Shown piece by piece: positions 16,822 through 26,407 of a stretch of 64,000 nucleotides of DNA (positions are counted from its first letter, which is position 1; each line of letters begins with the position of its first letter). This stretch comes from Halobaculum limi (GTDB lineage: Archaea > Halobacteriota > Halobacteria > Halobacteriales > Haloferacaceae), in contig NZ_CP120468.1 of the NCBI RefSeq assembly GCF_029490015.1, positions 2,790,001 through 2,854,000 on the forward strand, read 5' to 3'. A program made the position numbers and the translations under genes. The notes under the pieces are model-generated. The model made no database searches. It saw only the letters and a list, made by a program, of their open reading frames with translations, and was not told the origin of the DNA.

Positions 16822-18339
16822 TTACTCGTCGTCGCCCAGCGCGTGCCACGACAGCCGCGGATTGCGCGCGGCCGAAGTCTGGTCCACACGCCGGGAGGCG
16901 GTCTTCGTCGGCGCGTCGTGAAGTTCCTCGTCGGAGTCCGCGAACGCCTCGTTGAAGGCGTGGGCCAGGTCCTCCAGCGACCGCTTGTTCTCCACCTCCG
17001 TCGGTTCCGTCAGCATCGCCTCGGGGACCATCTCGGGCCACTTCGTCGTCGGCGGGTGGACGCCGTAGTCGAGCATCCCCTTCGCTACGTCGGCGGCGTC
17101 GCGGTCGCCCGCCGTTGCCGCGAACTCGTGGTGGAACGGGCCGTACGGCACGTCCATCTCCAGCAACGAGGCGAGGTAGTTCGCGTTCAGCGTCGCCTTC
17201 GCCGAGGCGTCGACCAGTCCCTCGTCGCCCAGGCGGTGGATGTACGCGTACGCGCGGACCAACACGAGCCAGTTGCCCCCGAAGCCGTGGACCTTGCCGA
17301 TGGAGTGAGTCGGGTCGAACAGTTCGTACTCGGGGACGTCGGTGCCTGCGGGCGACGCGGAGTCGTCGTCCGTGTCGCCGCCAGCGTCTGCGAGGGTACC
17401 GCCGTCGGCGGCCGCCGCGGGCGTGTCCTCGCCGACCTTCCGCACCTGCGGGCGCGGGAGGAACGGCGCGAGGTCGTCGACGACGCCGACCGGTCCGGCG
17501 CCGGGGCCGCCACCGCCGTGGGGCGTCGCGAACGTCTTGTGGACGTTGTAGTGCATAATGTCGAATCCCATATCGCCGGGGCGCGCCCGGCCGAGCAGGG
17601 CGTTGAGGTTCGCACCGTCGTAGTAGAGCAGGCCGCCGTGGTCGTGGACCAACTCAGCGATGTCGGCGATGTCACGTTCGAACAGGCCGACCGTGTTCGG
17701 ATTCGTCAGCATCAGCGCGGCGGTTTCGTCGCTGACGGCCGCTTCCAGCGCCTCGAAGTCGACGCGGCCGTCGTCGCCGGATGGGAGTTCGACCACGTCG
17801 TACCCCGCCATCGCGGCGGTCGCGAAGTTCGTACCGTGTGCGGACGCCGGGATGATGACCTCCGATTTGTCGTTGCCGTGGTGTTCGTGGTACGCCTTCG
17901 CGACGGTGATGCCGGCGAACTCACCGGCCGCGCCCGCGGGCGGTTGCAGCGTCACCGCGTCCATCCCGCCGATGGTCGCGAGGTACTCCTGCAGGCCGTA
18001 CAGGAGTTCGAGGTTCCCCTGCACCGTCGCGGGGTCGCGGTCGGGGTGGACCGCCGCGTTCGGGTCCGCGGCGACGCTGTCGGTGAACGAGGGGTTGTAC
18101 TTCATCGTACACGAGCCGAGTGGGTACGGCCCCGCCTCGACGCTCCAGTTCATCTGCGACAGTCGGGTGTAGTGGCGGGCCAGTTCCGGTTCCGAGAGAC
18201 CGGGCAACTCCAGCGAGTCGCGCGTCAACTCGTCGGGGAGCGCGGAGTTCTCGCCGGGGTCGACCTCGGTGGAGTCTTTCTCCGAGAGGAGCGACTCGTT
18301 GCGCGTCTCGTCGCCGTAGCGGGCCTGATCATAATTCAT
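16822..18339 (-). CDS. gcvPB: Glycine dehydrogenase (decarboxylating) subunit 2
   Basis: The C-terminal-type subunit of the P-protein (505 residues from ATG at 18,337-18,339, [11 protein letters not shown]). It holds the pyridoxal phosphate lysine, Lys268, in [16 protein letters not shown], and [13 protein letters not shown] of the active site. With subunit 1 it decarboxylates glycine and passes the aminomethyl group to the H-protein lipoate. Its ATG overlaps the gcvPA stop (ATGA), so the two are coupled. A run of about 35 residues rich in Ala, Gly and Asp (about residues 300-335) lies in a surface loop and is unlike bacterial sequences; a frame open further upstream is not used. Confidence 0.93.
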   Translation of the reverse strand: MNYDQARYGDETRNESLLSEKDSTEVDPGENSALPDELTRDSLELPGLSEPELARHYTRLSQMNWSVEAGPYPLGSCTMKYNPSFTDSVAADPNAAVHPDRDPATVQGNLELLYGLQEYLATIGGMDAVTLQPPAGAAGEFAGITVAKAYHEHHGNDKSEVIIPASAHGTNFATAAMAGYDVVELPSGDDGRVDFEALEAAVSDETAALMLTNPNTVGLFERDIADIAELVHDHGGLLYYDGANLNALLGRARPGDMGFDIMHYNVHKTFATPHGGGGPGAGPVGVVDDLAPFLPRPQVRKVGEDTPAAAADGGTLADAGGDTDDDSASPAGTDVPEYELFDPTHSIGKVHGFGGNWLVLVRAYAYIHRLGDEGLVDASAKATLNANYLASLLEMDVPYGPFHHEFAATAGDRDAADVAKGMLDYGVHPPTTKWPEMVPEAMLTEPTEVENKRSLEDLAHAFNEAFADSDEELHDAPTKTASRRVDQTSAARNPRLSWHALGDDE

Positions 18340-19676
18340 ACTACCACCTCCGCGAACGCGGCGACGAGATCGTCGGCCGCGTCGGCGTTCGTGTCCGTCA
18401 CACACACCTGCAGCGTCTCGTCGTCGAGGACGTGGACCGCGAAGCCGTGGTCGTGGAGGTCGGCGGCGACGCCGGGTGCGTCGTCGACGCCGACGGTGAA
18501 CTCGCGGAAGTGGTGGCGGTCGTCGAGCGGTGCATCGACGCCGTCGATGGCGTCCAGGTCCGCCGCGAGCGACTCGGCGTTGCGAACGCAGTCTTCCGCG
18601 AGGGCGACGAGGCCGTCGGGGCCGAGCGAGGCCGCGTGCATCGCGGCGCGGAGTGCGACCCACGCCTGATTCGTGCAGATGTTCGAGGTGGCGCGCTCCT
18701 TGCGGATGTGCTGTTCGCGCGTCTGGAGCGTGAGCGTGAACGCCCGGCGGTCGTCAGCGTCCTCGCTCTTGCCGACGAGGCGGCCGGGGACCTGCCGGAG
18801 GTACTCCCCCTTACACGCGAACAGGCCGAGGCCCATCCCGAAGCTCGTCGGGAGGCCGAGCGACCCCGCCTCGCCGACGACCACGTCCGCACCGACGGAG
18901 GCCGGTTCCTGCAATAGCGACAGCGCGACGGTGTCGGAGCCGACGCAGAACAGCGCGTCGTTGTCGGCCGCGAGGTCACCGATGGCGGCGAGGTCGGGTT
19001 CGATCGCCCCCGTCACGGTGGGCGTCTCCGCGTACACGAAGACGGTTTCGTCGTCGACGACATCCGCGAGGGCTTCGAGGTCGGCCGTGTTGTCCGCGTA
19101 GGCGTACGTCTCGACGGTCAGATCCGAGCCGTCGACGTAGTTGTCGAGCGTCCCGCGCTTGCCGTCGCGCAGGTCCTCGGGGACGAGGATGGTCGTGCCC
19201 GACGTGGAGCGCACGCGCTCGGCGAGCAGCGCCGCCTCCGCGAGGCCGGTCGCGGCGTCGTACATCGAGCAGTTGGCGACCGGCAGGCCCGTCAGTTCGA
19301 CCAGCATCGACTGGTACTCGAAGAGGGCTTGGAGGAACCCCTGGGTAATCTCAGGCTGGTACTGCGTGTAACTGGTGAGGAACTCCGACCGCGAGGAGAG
19401 GTCGTCGACGACCGCGGGGACGTAGTGGGAGTAGTGGCCGCGACCGAGGAACTCGGTCAGGTCGTCGTTGCGGGCGAACGTCTCCCGGAGGTCGCCGATG
19501 ACGGTTCGCTCGTCGCGCTGGGGGATACCGAACTCGCCGTCGAAGGCGACCGCCTCGGGGATGTCGAAGAGGTCGGCCTCCTCGTCGACGCCGAGGGCGT
19601 CGAGCATCTCCGCCGTCTCGGCCGCGGTGTGGGGGGCGAACGGCGACCCCGACGGCCCGGAGGTGCGTCCGCTCAT
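18336..19676 (-). CDS. gcvPA: Glycine dehydrogenase (decarboxylating) subunit 1
   Basis: A 446-residue N-terminal-type subunit of the glycine cleavage P-protein. It starts [25 protein letters not shown], with [29 protein letters not shown]-type text (here in residues ~80-110) and [17 protein letters not shown], all conserved in the GcvP1 family. It forms an alpha2-beta2 enzyme with GcvPB, whose gene overlaps its stop by four bases. gcvT and gcvH lie about 1.5-3 kb upstream on the same strand, separated by a lipoprotein gene and a small opposite-strand gene, so this pair probably has its own promoter. Confidence 0.93.
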   Translation of the reverse strand: MSGRTSGPSGSPFAPHTAAETAEMLDALGVDEEADLFDIPEAVAFDGEFGIPQRDERTVIGDLRETFARNDDLTEFLGRGHYSHYVPAVVDDLSSRSEFLTSYTQYQPEITQGFLQALFEYQSMLVELTGLPVANCSMYDAATGLAEAALLAERVRSTSGTTILVPEDLRDGKRGTLDNYVDGSDLTVETYAYADNTADLEALADVVDDETVFVYAETPTVTGAIEPDLAAIGDLAADNDALFCVGSDTVALSLLQEPASVGADVVVGEAGSLGLPTSFGMGLGLFACKGEYLRQVPGRLVGKSEDADDRRAFTLTLQTREQHIRKERATSNICTNQAWVALRAAMHAASLGPDGLVALAEDCVRNAESLAADLDAIDGVDAPLDDRHHFREFTVGVDDAPGVAADLHDHGFAVHVLDDETLQVCVTDTNADAADDLVAAFAEVVV

Positions 19677-19872
19677 CGCGTCCGCACCCCGGCACGTCCG
19701 TGGGGGTCGACCGCCGTTCCGTGTCCACGTCTGTTCATAGATGTGCCTACGGCGCGGCCACCAAGAGTCGTTCGTTCCCGGGCGGCGTGGCCGCCTCGTC
19801 TCCGAGATTCACTCGTCTGTGAGTGAGTCTGTCCGCGGATCCGTTTTGTCCGTCGCGGCCCAACTGTCGTCT

Positions 19873-20070
19873 GTGCCCGACCCAGTCGATCCACCGAAGA
19901 CCGACCCACTCGACGTCGACGACGACGCGCCGGTGAATCCCCGCCCGTACGACGACTTGGTGACGGGCGTGATGGAGGCACGCGGGTGTTCGAAGTCCGC
20001 CGCCGAGACGTGGGTCGACGACCACGGCCGCGAGGCAGCCGAGCGGTTCCTCCTCGCCCGCTGGGACTGA
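19873..20070 (+). CDS. Small conserved-looking acidic protein, about 65 residues
   Basis: Starting at GTG 19,873 the frame gives VPDPVDPPKTDPLDVDDDAP followed by a predicted helical part (PYDDLVTGVMEARGCSKSAAETWVDDHG in register) and ends FLLARWD. Codon use is coding in this part. The in-frame upstream section to 19,741 looks non-coding, so I favour the shorter form; a GTG at about 19,819 is an alternative start. The SKSAAETWVDDHG part resembles a small helical bundle, but I do not know its function. It sits divergent to gcvPA, and its stop abuts the stop of the convergent lipoprotein gene with no gap. Confidence 0.6.
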   Translation: MPDPVDPPKTDPLDVDDDAPVNPRPYDDLVTGVMEARGCSKSAAETWVDDHGREAAERFLLARWD

Positions 20071-21084
20071 TCAGTTCGGCGTCCCGGTGAACGCCTCCTC
20101 ACGAACGGACAGGCGTGTCCAGTACACCGACCCTTCGTAACGAACGACGTACTCGCCGCTGACGCGCCACGGTTCCTCTTCGGGGTCGTCGTGGTCCCAC
20201 TCGAACGCCACCGGGTCGTGCGCTCGGAAGCGGTCGACGAGCGACCGGAACGCCGGCGACGGCTCCTCGTCGTGTTGGACGTAGTAGCCGTTGCCTGCCC
20301 GTTCGTGGGACTCGTCGCCCGTCGGCGTCTCGCCGATAGCTGTGGCGACGATGTCGCGTTCGGCGTCGGTGAGTCCGTCGAGCGTCCAGCCGAACCGCTC
20401 GCGCACGTCCGTACCGAACGACGCCGCCGAGGAAACGCGCTGGCTGGTGAGTTCGTAGGTGTAGACGGTGTAGGTGCTGGCGCTGTCGACTTCGAACCGC
20501 GCCGGGCCATCGGGCCAGACGACGACTGAGTATTCTGGTTCGGGCACGAGCACCGACTCCTCGACGGCCTCCGGTCGATAGGAGAGTCTCGTGCCGATAC
20601 CGACCGGGCGCTCGTCGTCGTAGCCGCGGTCGCCGAGTACTTCCTTGTCGACGTCGGGGAGGTCTTCGTACCGGATACGGTCGTTCGGTCCGGGCGTCTC
20701 CTCGCCGTCCTCGACGCGGATCGGGTTGATGGTCACGCCGAACGAGCGCATTTCGCGGGAACCGACCGCCTCGGCCGAGAAGCGATAGACGTCGTCATCG
20801 ACGACGACCGGTCGGTCGGTCGGGAGCGGTTCGTCGGTGTCTTCGACGGTGACGGGGCCGTCGTCGACGACGCGACCCGCGAGCGCGACGGGCCCTTCGG
20901 CCTCGGGGTCGTCGACGCGACTGGTGTCGAAGAACGTCAGCGCCTCCTCGGCGAGTCCGGCGTCGTCTGCGGGCGTCATCCGGAGAGTTCCGGTCGGGGA
21001 GGGCGCACAGCCGGTACAGCCGCCGGTGACTGTCACGGCCAGCGTCGCCGACGTCGCGAGGAACGTCCGGCGGTCGAGTGGCAT
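20071..21084 (-). CDS. Tat-type secreted lipoprotein of unknown function
   Basis: A 337-residue protein starting MPLDRRTFLATSATLAVTVT at 21,084, a clear twin-arginine signal (RRTFLA) followed by a lipobox cysteine in TVTGGC. The mature part is acidic, mostly beta, with VSLAG-like turns and several YTYEL/YVVRYEG strands, and I recognise no domain. It may act as an exposed surface protein on the outer face of the membrane. It lies between gcvH and gcvPA on their strand, 105 bases downstream of gcvH, and its stop abuts the small opposite-strand gene. A role in glycine metabolism is not implied by the sequence. Confidence 0.75.
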   Translation of the reverse strand: MPLDRRTFLATSATLAVTVTGGCTGCAPSPTGTLRMTPADDAGLAEEALTFFDTSRVDDPEAEGPVALAGRVVDDGPVTVEDTDEPLPTDRPVVVDDDVYRFSAEAVGSREMRSFGVTINPIRVEDGEETPGPNDRIRYEDLPDVDKEVLGDRGYDDERPVGIGTRLSYRPEAVEESVLVPEPEYSVVVWPDGPARFEVDSASTYTVYTYELTSQRVSSAASFGTDVRERFGWTLDGLTDAERDIVATAIGETPTGDESHERAGNGYYVQHDEEPSPAFRSLVDRFRAHDPVAFEWDHDDPEEEPWRVSGEYVVRYEGSVYWTRLSVREEAFTGTPN

Positions 21085-21189
21085 ACGGCGGGCTACACGA
21101 CAGGTTCCCAAGAAGTGCCCGGAGGCGAACACGGCCGTTTCAGTCTCCGGGCGGTGGCCTCGGCGCTGGCGGTCAGTTCTGTGACCGGC

Positions 21190-21564
21190 TTACGCGATCT
21201 GGTCGGCGTACTCCTCGGCCGTGAGGAGGTCGTCCAAGTCGGCCTCGTCGAAGTCGACTTCGAGCATCCAGCCGTCGCCGAACGGGTCGTCGTTGACGAG
21301 TTCGGGTGCGTCGAACAGATCCTCGTTCACGGCCGTCACCTCGCCGGAGACGGGCGCGTACAGGTCGGAGACGGCCTTGATCGACTCGATGACGCCGAAC
21401 TCGCCGCCGGCGTCGATGCTGTCGCCGGCGCTCGGGAGTTCGACGAACACCACGTCGCCGAGTTCGTCCTGCGCGAAGTCGGTGATGCCGACTCGCCCCG
21501 TCTCGGGGTCGATCCACTCGTGCGACTCGCGGTAGTGCCGGTCGTCGGGAACGTCGAAACTCAT
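21190..21564 (-). CDS. gcvH: Glycine cleavage system H protein
   Basis: A 124-residue lipoyl carrier. The lipoylated lysine is Lys63 in [10 protein letters not shown], preceded by RYRESHEW-like [11 protein letters not shown] and [19 protein letters not shown], all hallmark segments. It shuttles the aminomethyl group from the P-protein to the T-protein and the reduced lipoyl group to dihydrolipoamide dehydrogenase, whose gene is not in the window. It follows gcvT by 130 bases on the same strand and is probably co-transcribed. Confidence 0.96.
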   Translation of the reverse strand: MSFDVPDDRHYRESHEWIDPETGRVGITDFAQDELGDVVFVELPSAGDSIDAGGEFGVIESIKAVSDLYAPVSGEVTAVNEDLFDAPELVNDDPFGDGWMLEVDFDEADLDDLLTAEEYADQIA

Positions 21565-21694
21565 CGTCTATCGAAGTTGGAGAGGCCGGGGTACTTGGGT
21601 GTATACGAATCCGAACGGATCGCCGGTGGCGGTCGGCGCTGCGGGACGGGGCGGCGACCAGTGGGTGGCGCTCCCGGAATTCGCGCAGGTTGCG

Positions 21695-22825
21695 CTACTC
21701 GAACGGGACGCGCGCGACCTTCGCACGCTTCTCCTGTCCGCGCACGACGACGTTGACCTGCGTGCCCGGATCGGTGAGGTCCGTCGGGAGGTAGCCAAGC
21801 GCGACCGGTTTCCCAAGCGAGGGACTCATTGTCCCCGAGGTGACGGTGCCGACGACGTGGCCGTTCTCATCTGTCACGTCGTAGCCGTGACGCGGCACGC
21901 CCCGGTCGAGGAGTTCGATGCCGACGAACAGTTCCTCGACGCCGTCGGCCTCCTGTTCGGCGAGGGCGTCGCGGCCGACGAACTCCGTGTCCAAGTCGAC
22001 GACGAACCCGATGTCCGCCTCGTACGGCGTCCGCGGTTCGTCTTCGGGGTGGAAGTCCTGCCCCGAGAGGAGGAAGCCCTCCTCGATGCGGAGTGTGTCA
22101 CGCGCACCGAGTCCACACGGCGCCGCCGACTCGGTGAACGCGTCCCACACGTTTTCGGCGGCGTCCCACGGACACAGCACCTCGAAGCCGTCTTCGCCGG
22201 TGTACCCCGTGCGGGCGACCCAGCAGTCGGAGCCGAGAAGCGACGCGAACGTCGCGGAGAACCGCGAGAGACCGAGGACGTCCGTGTCGTCGTCGACGGC
22301 GTCGGCGACGATGTCGGGCGCCTCCGGTCCCTGGACGGCGAACATCGCCCAGTCTTCGGTGACGTTGCGGACGGCGGCATCGAGGTCGTGGGCGTCGCGG
22401 TAGTCGATCCATCGCTCGTGTGTCTCGGCGTCGTGGCCCGCGTTCGGGATGAACAGGTACGCTGGGACCGTCTCGTCGCCGTCGTACTCGGGGCCGTCGC
22501 GTTCCTCGTCGGGGAGGCGGTAGACGACGGTGTCGTCGACCATCACGCCGTCCTCGCGGGTGATGGCGGCGTACTGCGCGTCTCCAGGGTCGAGTCGCGA
22601 GACGTCGTTCGTCGTGAGTTGCTGCATCAGCGTCTGCGCGTCGGGGCCCGCCACCTCGATTTCGCCCATGTGGGAGACATCGAAGATGCCAGCCGACTCG
22701 CGAACGGCCTCGTGTTCGGCGCGGATAGAGTCGAACTCGACGGGCATGTCCCACCCGCCGAACTCGGTGAACTTCGCGCCACGGTCCGCGTGGACCTCGC
22801 GGAGGGGTGGCTTCCGGAGCGTCAT
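21695..22825 (-). CDS. gcvT: Aminomethyltransferase (glycine cleavage T protein)
   Basis: A 376-residue folate-dependent enzyme that takes the methylene group from aminomethyl-lipoyl H-protein and makes 5,10-methylene-tetrahydrofolate (or a haloarchaeal folate-like carrier) plus ammonia. Conserved parts are EFGGWDMPVEF, GIFDVSHMGEIEV, GDAQYAAITREDG, ARTGYTGEDGFEV and LGYLPTDLTDPG. Length is normal. It is the first gene of the gcv set; AAATCATTAC on the minus strand about 27-30 bases before the ATG is a good TATA candidate for a leaderless mRNA. Confidence 0.95.
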   Translation of the reverse strand: MTLRKPPLREVHADRGAKFTEFGGWDMPVEFDSIRAEHEAVRESAGIFDVSHMGEIEVAGPDAQTLMQQLTTNDVSRLDPGDAQYAAITREDGVMVDDTVVYRLPDEERDGPEYDGDETVPAYLFIPNAGHDAETHERWIDYRDAHDLDAAVRNVTEDWAMFAVQGPEAPDIVADAVDDDTDVLGLSRFSATFASLLGSDCWVARTGYTGEDGFEVLCPWDAAENVWDAFTESAAPCGLGARDTLRIEEGFLLSGQDFHPEDEPRTPYEADIGFVVDLDTEFVGRDALAEQEADGVEELFVGIELLDRGVPRHGYDVTDENGHVVGTVTSGTMSPSLGKPVALGYLPTDLTDPGTQVNVVVRGQEKRAKVARVPFE

Positions 22826-22978
22826 ACCCTACCCGACAGTCGCGCCCGAGTAATGATTTGGTATTCGTGTTGTCGGGAGCGACGTTCCACTACCTGCCGT
22901 CGATGCACCGCACCACGGGGGCGAGACCGTTCACCGTCTCAGTCGCCAAATTTCAGCGTCGATATCCGGCACGCGTGC

Positions 22979-22985
22979 TTTTATG
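22979..22985 (+). promoter_or_regulatory. TATA box for the 7TM histidine kinase
   Basis: TTTTATG centred about 28 bases before the start at 23,010. No Shine-Dalgarno sequence lies before the start, so a leaderless transcript is expected. Confidence 0.45.
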
Positions 22986-23009
22986 TAGCTATCTGGTGCC
23001 TATCGGGTG

Positions 23010-24707
23010 ATGCTCGGGTTCGAACCGTGGGGGATCCAATACTGGTACGTGGCCGCGTACGCGATTGCCGTCGTCGGCTGTGGGATCGCACTTCGACGTG
23101 CGGTCGTCGTCGACGACGACGAGACGAGACGTGGACTCGTCGCCTTACTCGTCTCCAGCGGTGGGTGGGCGGCCGCACAGTTGGCGTACTTACTCGCACC
23201 ACCGGCGTACCAGTACGGACTGTATCTCACCGGCTTGATCGTCGGCCTCACGACCATCGGCGGGTGGCTCTACTTCTGCTCGGCGTACAGCGGGCGCGCG
23301 TTCCACCGGAACACCACCGTCCGCCGCGCCGCTGTCGGCGTGTACCTCGCTATCGTCGCCGTGAAACTCACCAACCCCGCTCACGAACTCTACTTCACCG
23401 CCGAACAGGTGGCGACGCCGTTCGTACACTTGGCCGTCCAGCAGGGCGTCCTCCACTGGGTCGTCACCGGCTTCTCGTACGCGCTGGTCGCCATCGGCTT
23501 TTTTATGCTGATGGATCAGTTCCTCGAAGCCGACTTCGACACCCGCCCGCTGGCGGCGCTGGTCGGCGCGACAGCCCTCCCAGTCGTGTTCAATCTGGTC
23601 GAGTACGCGCGAACGCCGTTGCTCGACCTCAGCCTCGAACCCGTCGGCGTGGCGGTGTTCGCGGTCGGGACGCTGTACGTGTTCGAGGACCGATTCCTCT
23701 CGGTGCAGTTGTCCGACGGCGTCGACGACCCCCTCATCTACCTCGACGAGGACGACCGGGTCCGCGAGACGAACGACCGCGCCGTCGAGACGTTCCCCGA
23801 CCTCCGTGGCGCACGAGGTGCACGGATCGGCGACGTCCTGCCCGGTGTCGGGCCGGCGCTGGGTGAGGAAGATGGCTTGTACGAGGACCGTGGCCCCGAG
23901 GGCCAGCGCTACTTCCTCGCGACGACGACGGAGTTCGTCCGCGGGCACGGGAGCGTCGGCCGACTGGTGATGCTGAGCGACGTGACTGGCTCTGAACAGC
24001 GGCGTCGCGAACTCGCGCGGCAGAACGAGCAGTTGGAGTCTATCGCTGCCGCGATGCGCCACGAACTGTTCAACACCCTCCAGATCGTCGCCGGGCGCGT
24101 CGACATCGCGGGGTCGGAGTTGGAGGGCGGCGACGTGACTGCCGCCCGGGAGTCGCTCCAGACCGCCTCCAAGACGGCCGAACGGATGCGGCGACTCGTC
24201 CGCGACTTCGCCGACCTAGCACGAAAAGGCAAGACCATCGAGGCGACCGAGTGGGTCGAGGTCGGTCCCACGGCCGAGAGCGCGTGGGCGTCGGTCGACA
24301 CCGACGACGCCGAACTCGTCCGTCACAACGGCGGGCGGATCGAAGCCGACCCCGAGCGACTCGACTCGCTACTGGTCAGCGGGTTCCGCTTCGCCGTCCA
24401 CAACGACGCCAGCCGGATCGACCTAGAACTGCACGACGACGGCTTCACGCTCGCTGGCGACGGCAACGAGTACCACAACCTCGATCCGGAGGCGTTCTTC
24501 GAGTACGGCGGCGCGGTGCCGACCGCCAAGGCTGGCATCGCACTGCCGAACCTCCGCACACTCGCGGAGGTCCACGGCTGGAGCGCCCACGTCGACCCCG
24601 ACTACGAGGGCGGCGTGCGCGTCGTCGTCTCGGACGCGCACGTCGACGTCCGAGAGAACGGGGCCGATGTCGGTGAGACGGGGGCGGTCACGGCGTCGAC
24701 CTCGTAG
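23010..24707 (+). CDS. 7TM-sensor histidine kinase with degenerate ATPase domain
   Basis: A 565-residue protein from the ATG at 23,010 (a GTG just before is an alternative). Residues 1-215 form seven hydrophobic helices, like the haloarchaeal HisKA 7TM sensor domain. A PAS-like part follows (about 225-335). The dimerisation/phosphoacceptor helix is AAMRHELFNTLQ with His351. The C-terminal part has the length and layout of a HATPase domain but lacks its ATP motifs: the N-box reads SGFRFAVHND (no Asn in place), the D-x-G-x-G box reads GDGNEYHN, and the GxGLGL box reads KAGIALPN. It may not bind ATP. No response regulator gene is adjacent. Confidence 0.8.
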   Translation: MLGFEPWGIQYWYVAAYAIAVVGCGIALRRAVVVDDDETRRGLVALLVSSGGWAAAQLAYLLAPPAYQYGLYLTGLIVGLTTIGGWLYFCSAYSGRAFHRNTTVRRAAVGVYLAIVAVKLTNPAHELYFTAEQVATPFVHLAVQQGVLHWVVTGFSYALVAIGFFMLMDQFLEADFDTRPLAALVGATALPVVFNLVEYARTPLLDLSLEPVGVAVFAVGTLYVFEDRFLSVQLSDGVDDPLIYLDEDDRVRETNDRAVETFPDLRGARGARIGDVLPGVGPALGEEDGLYEDRGPEGQRYFLATTTEFVRGHGSVGRLVMLSDVTGSEQRRRELARQNEQLESIAAAMRHELFNTLQIVAGRVDIAGSELEGGDVTAARESLQTASKTAERMRRLVRDFADLARKGKTIEATEWVEVGPTAESAWASVDTDDAELVRHNGGRIEADPERLDSLLVSGFRFAVHNDASRIDLELHDDGFTLAGDGNEYHNLDPEAFFEYGGAVPTAKAGIALPNLRTLAEVHGWSAHVDPDYEGGVRVVVSDAHVDVRENGADVGETGAVTASTS

Positions 24708-24803
24708 GAGCGAGCAACAGCGCCGATTGCGGGTACTCGCGGGGACAGAACGACTCCCGATCTGAACGCGAAATCGCACAGCGACGCCGTCGGTCGACGG
24801 CGT

Positions 24804-25862
24804 TCAGTAGTCGTTGACGTACGCGGCGACGTCGAGCATGCGGTTCGAGAAGCCGTACTCGTTGTCGTACCACGTCAGAATCTTCGCGATGCCCTCGTCG
24901 TCGTCGCCGACGACGTTCGTGGAGCGCAGGTCGACGTACGAGGAGAACGGCAGGCCGATGATGTCGCGGCTGACGACTTCGTCATCCGTGTAGCCGAGGA
25001 CGCCCGCCAGCGGTCCGGAGTCGGCGGCGTCGCGGAACGCCTCGTTGATCTCGTCGGCCGACGGCGACGCCTCCAGGTCCACGACGAGTTCGGTGAGCGA
25101 CCCGTTCGGGACGGGGACACGCATCGCCATCCCGTCGAGTTTGCCCTGCAGTTGCGGCAGGATGTCGGTCGCGGCCTGCGCCGCGCCCGTCGAGGTCGGG
25201 ACGATGTTCTCGGCGGCCGCGCGACCGCGGCGCGTCTTCGCCTTCGGCCCGTCGACGAGGTTCTGGCTGCCGGTGTACGCGTGGACCGTGGTGAGCGTCC
25301 CCGAGGCGATGCCGAACTCCTCGTCGAGGACCTTCGCGACCGGCGTGACGGAGTTGGTCGTGCAGGAGGCGTTCGAGACGACCGTCTCACCCTCGTACTC
25401 GGCCTCGTGGTTGACACCGTACACCAACTGCTTGACCGGCTTCTCGCCTTTCGGCGGCGCGGAGATGATGGCCACGTCTGCGCCCGCCTCGACGTGTTTC
25501 TCAGCGTCCTCTTTCGTGCGGAACACGCCCGTACACTCCAGGGCCACGTCCGCACCGAGGTCGTCCCACGGGAGGTCCGCGGGGTCCTGTTCGTCGAGGA
25601 TCGGAACGGCGGTGTCACCGATGGACAGTTCGCGCGCGTCGGCGTCGTAGGAGATGCCGTCGAGGCGGCCCATCACCGAGTCGTAGGAGGCGAGATAGCG
25701 CATCTCCTCGCCGTCCATCACGTCGTTGATGCCGACGAGTTCGATCCGCGGGTCCTCCAGGACGGCACGGAAGACGTTTCGACCGATACGACCGAAGCCG
25801 TTCAGACCGACCCGAACAGGCTCATCCACGTCTTCGCCCGCCGAGAGGTACGATTTACTCAT
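24804..25862 (-). CDS. gap: Glyceraldehyde-3-phosphate dehydrogenase, class I
   Basis: A 352-residue bacterial-type (class I) GAPDH, not the archaeal class II enzyme. It has the NAD site VGLNGFGRIGRNVFRA near the N-terminus, the catalytic Cys167 in SNASCTTNS, TVHAYTGSQNLVDGP, the AAENIVPTSTGAAQA segment and WYDNEYGFSNRM at the C-terminus. It converts glyceraldehyde-3-phosphate and phosphate to 1,3-bisphosphoglycerate. Haloarchaea use class I enzymes in glycolysis and class II in gluconeogenesis. Its promoter lies in the region shared with the divergent Hsp20 gene. Confidence 0.95.
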   Translation of the reverse strand: MSKSYLSAGEDVDEPVRVGLNGFGRIGRNVFRAVLEDPRIELVGINDVMDGEEMRYLASYDSVMGRLDGISYDADARELSIGDTAVPILDEQDPADLPWDDLGADVALECTGVFRTKEDAEKHVEAGADVAIISAPPKGEKPVKQLVYGVNHEAEYEGETVVSNASCTTNSVTPVAKVLDEEFGIASGTLTTVHAYTGSQNLVDGPKAKTRRGRAAAENIVPTSTGAAQAATDILPQLQGKLDGMAMRVPVPNGSLTELVVDLEASPSADEINEAFRDAADSGPLAGVLGYTDDEVVSRDIIGLPFSSYVDLRSTNVVGDDDEGIAKILTWYDNEYGFSNRMLDVAAYVNDY

Positions 25863-26018
25863 ATCCGAATAACTGCTGGGGAAGGACTTATCGCTTGCGG
25901 GTTCCCGAAACCGTGGGTGAGCGGCGTCGATCGGTCGCCTACAGTCGAGGTCGACCGCGACAACCGGTCACCGCGGGGAGAAGGCTTATTCGGAAAAGCA
26001 CCCAAGTAGTGGCTGCTA

Positions 26019-26390
26019 ATGCGTGACAACCGCGACGATCCGTTCGGCGACATCTTCGACGAGATCGAACGGATGATGAGCGAGATGACCGGCGCTGCCG
26101 GGACCGACGACGCCGGGTTCGGCGACGAGACGCACGTCGCCGTCTACGAGGAGGGAGACACCCTCCGTGTGGTCGCCGACCTGCCGGGCGTCGAGAAAGA
26201 CGGCGTCGACCTCCAGTGTGACGGGAGCATCCTCACTATCTCTGCCGAGGGAGACCACCGCCGCTTCGACGAACGAGTTCGCCTGCCGGTCCGTGTAGAC
26301 GAACACTCTGCTGCGGCGTCGTTCAACAACGGTATCCTCGAAGTGACGTTCGACGTGGTCGAACCCTCAGCCGACATCAACGTCGAGTAA
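26019..26390 (+). CDS. Hsp20/alpha-crystallin family small heat shock protein
   Basis: A 123-residue protein: short N-terminal helical arm (DIFDEIERMMSEM), then an alpha-crystallin domain (about residues 40-123) with LRVVADLPGVEKDGVDLQCDG and the hallmark FNNGILEVTF, the A-x-x-x-n-G-v-L-type element. It is an ATP-independent holdase. The family C-terminal I-x-I/V extension is missing or reduced to ADINV. CTTATT at 25,985-25,990 is a TATA candidate. It is convergent with the ATP-grasp gene, 18 bases apart. Confidence 0.93.
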   Translation: MRDNRDDPFGDIFDEIERMMSEMTGAAGTDDAGFGDETHVAVYEEGDTLRVVADLPGVEKDGVDLQCDGSILTISAEGDHRRFDERVRLPVRVDEHSAAASFNNGILEVTFDVVEPSADINVE

Positions 26391-26407
26391 CGCCCGCGAC
26401 GCGTCGG

